This document shows positions 50,444 through 51,411 of a DNA stretch of 51,411 nt, in pieces. Both the position numbers and the translations under genes were made by a program. How positions within the stretch are numbered: position 1 is the first letter of the stretch; every line of letters begins with the position of its first letter. Location: contig JASBSA010000039.1 in NCBI GenBank assembly GCA_030149175.1, positions 1 to 51,411 of the forward strand, given 5' to 3'. The notes below the pieces were generated by a model that was given only the letters and a program-made list of their open reading frames with translations, was not told the DNA's origin and did no database searches. The DNA is from Winogradskyella sp. (GTDB lineage: Bacteria; Bacteroidota; Bacteroidia; Flavobacteriales; Flavobacteriaceae).

Positions 50444-51411
50444 ATGGTTGTTAAGCTTCACGATTTATACTTTAAACCTTTTATAAATGCAGATGAAATT
50501 GATGTTGTTGTTCAACGTATGGTCAATGAAATTTCTGCAGATATAGGTGATGAAATTCCAGTATTTGTTGGGATAATGAACGGGTCGTTTATGTTTGTGA
50601 GCGACTTTGTAAAAAAGTACCCAAAACCTTGTGAAGTCACGTTTATAAAATTGGCATCTTATGAAGGTGTTAAGTCTACTGAAGATATTCAGAGACTTAT
50701 TGGCTTAACGCAAGATTTAACTGGTAGAACGGTTGTTATTTTAGAAGATATTATAGACTCAGGTAACACGCTTGAAGAAGTGCACCGCATTTTTAAAGAT
50801 GAAAACGTAAAGCAATTAATTATAGCAACATTGTTCTACAAACCTGAGGCCTATGACAAAGATTTTAAACTTCATTATGTTGGTAAAGAAATTCCAAACA
50901 AATTCATAGTAGGCTATGGCTTAGACTATGATGGTTTGGGAAGAGATTTGCCAAATGTATATCAATTAAAAACAACACAACACATGACAAACATCGTGCT
51001 ATTTGGCCCTCCAGGCGCTGGCAAAGGAACACAAGCAAACTTCTTAAAAGAAAAATACGATTTAGTACATATCTCTACAGGAGATGTCTTTAGATACAAT
51101 ATTAAAAATGAAACTGCCTTAGGCATGCTAGCCAAATCATATATGGACAAAGGTGAGCTGGTGCCAGATCAAGTAACGATTGATATGTTGAACAAAGAGG
51201 TAGAAAAAAATGCCGATGCTAACGGATTTATTTTCGATGGTTTTCCAAGAACGAACGCACAGGCTAAGGCATTAGATGAATTAATGGATAGCAAAGATTC
51301 TCAAATTAATGCTATGGTAGCTTTAGAAGTCGATGATGAGGTATTGGTGGAACGTCTCTTAAAACGCGGAGAAACTAGTGGAAGAGCTGACGATGCAGAC
51401 GAAAGTATCAT
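50444..51411 (+). CDS. adk: Fused hypoxanthine phosphoribosyltransferase-adenylate kinase (3' end outside window)
   Basis: One open frame of at least 322 codons from ATG 50444 to the window end, with no stop. Residues 1-178 are a purine phosphoribosyltransferase with the PRPP loop VVILEDIIDSGNT (E101, D102, D105, T109) and GYGLDYDGLGRDLP. From M181 it is adenylate kinase: TNIVLFGPPGAGKGTQANFL (P-loop 188-196), HISTGDVFRYNI, FIFDGFPRTNAQAKALDE, then the lid start RLLKRGETSGRADDADESI where the window ends. The product would salvage hypoxanthine/guanine and balance AMP, ADP and ATP. M181 could serve as an internal start for a separate kinase. About 45 residues are missing. Confidence 0.9.
   Translation, partial: MVVKLHDLYFKPFINADEIDVVVQRMVNEISADIGDEIPVFVGIMNGSFMFVSDFVKKYPKPCEVTFIKLASYEGVKSTEDIQRLIGLTQDLTGRTVVILEDIIDSGNTLEEVHRIFKDENVKQLIIATLFYKPEAYDKDFKLHYVGKEIPNKFIVGYGLDYDGLGRDLPNVYQLKTTQHMTNIVLFGPPGAGKGTQANFLKEKYDLVHISTGDVFRYNIKNETALGMLAKSYMDKGELVPDQVTIDMLNKEVEKNADANGFIFDGFPRTNAQAKALDELMDSKDSQINAMVALEVDDEVLVERLLKRGETSGRADDADESI

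Noticed and set aside
1-51411. CRISPR arrays, insertion sequences, prophage or toxin-antitoxin modules
   Set aside because: I looked for regularly spaced repeats, transposase or integrase motifs and small two-gene modules, and saw none apart from the heptanucleotide tracts and the sigma/partner pair listed.

Overview
The window looks like chromosomal DNA of a marine-type member of the Flavobacteriaceae (Bacteroidota). The evidence is low G+C; promoters of the Bacteroidota form TAnnTTTG rather than the sigma-70 form; type IX secretion and gliding genes (gldJ, porU, porV); a secreted protein with a type IX sorting tail; a fused hypoxanthine phosphoribosyltransferase-adenylate kinase; and two-lipoyl-domain pyruvate dehydrogenase E2. 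Most of the content is housekeeping or core-accessory, with no phage, transposon or CRISPR array.

Layout. 1-150: the 5S rRNA end of an rRNA operon and its terminator. 191-4982: a PIF1-type helicase with a RecQ-like tail, then acyl-CoA dehydrogenase facing anmK. 5054-7688: glutamate-type dehydrogenase and NhaD antiporter. 7753-10967: ExbB, ExbD, a TonB-like protein and FolC in one run. 11031-11218: two valine tRNAs with different anticodons. 11261-19768: murF and gldJ on the minus strand, divergent from porU and porV on the plus strand, so the type IX sortase, its outer membrane shuttle and a gliding lipoprotein sit together. 19843-23047: cytidine deaminase, then pyruvate dehydrogenase E1 alpha and E2. 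23196-29551: M28 peptidase lipoprotein, SDR, HAD phosphatase and a 1341-residue secreted chimera of FG-GAP repeats, UnbV domain, vanadium-haloperoxidase-like domain and sorting tail, a likely client of the PorU/PorV pathway encoded 7 kb upstream. 29580-32737: SprT-like protein, mannose-1-phosphate guanylyltransferase and a DUF389 membrane protein. 32745-36029: an MlaE/MlaF-type lipid transporter pair facing a PafA-type phosphatase. 36026-41569: a minus-strand glycosyltransferase, methyltransferase and KAS III-like trio, then gcvP. 41691-46408: a UbiA-like membrane protein, an ECF sigma factor with a small partner, and a GbsR/MarR regulator with a three-gene membrane/methyltransferase operon. 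46437-51411: M3 peptidase, purE-purK and the fused HPRT-adenylate kinase, cut by the window end.

The observation I consider most worth following is the GbsR-type regulator locus. Two palindromes with the same half-site and the same 6-nt spacer lie just upstream of the regulator and just upstream of the uncharacterised operon behind it. One of them contains the -33 element of the regulator's own predicted promoter. This predicts a small self-repressing circuit controlling two four-helix membrane proteins and a methyltransferase. Other notable points are the haloperoxidase chimera, a heptanucleotide tract that supplies both a start codon and the 3' end of neighbouring genes, and several promoter boxes so close to ATG that leaderless mRNAs are likely. 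All functional names rest on motif recognition by eye; no database search was made.
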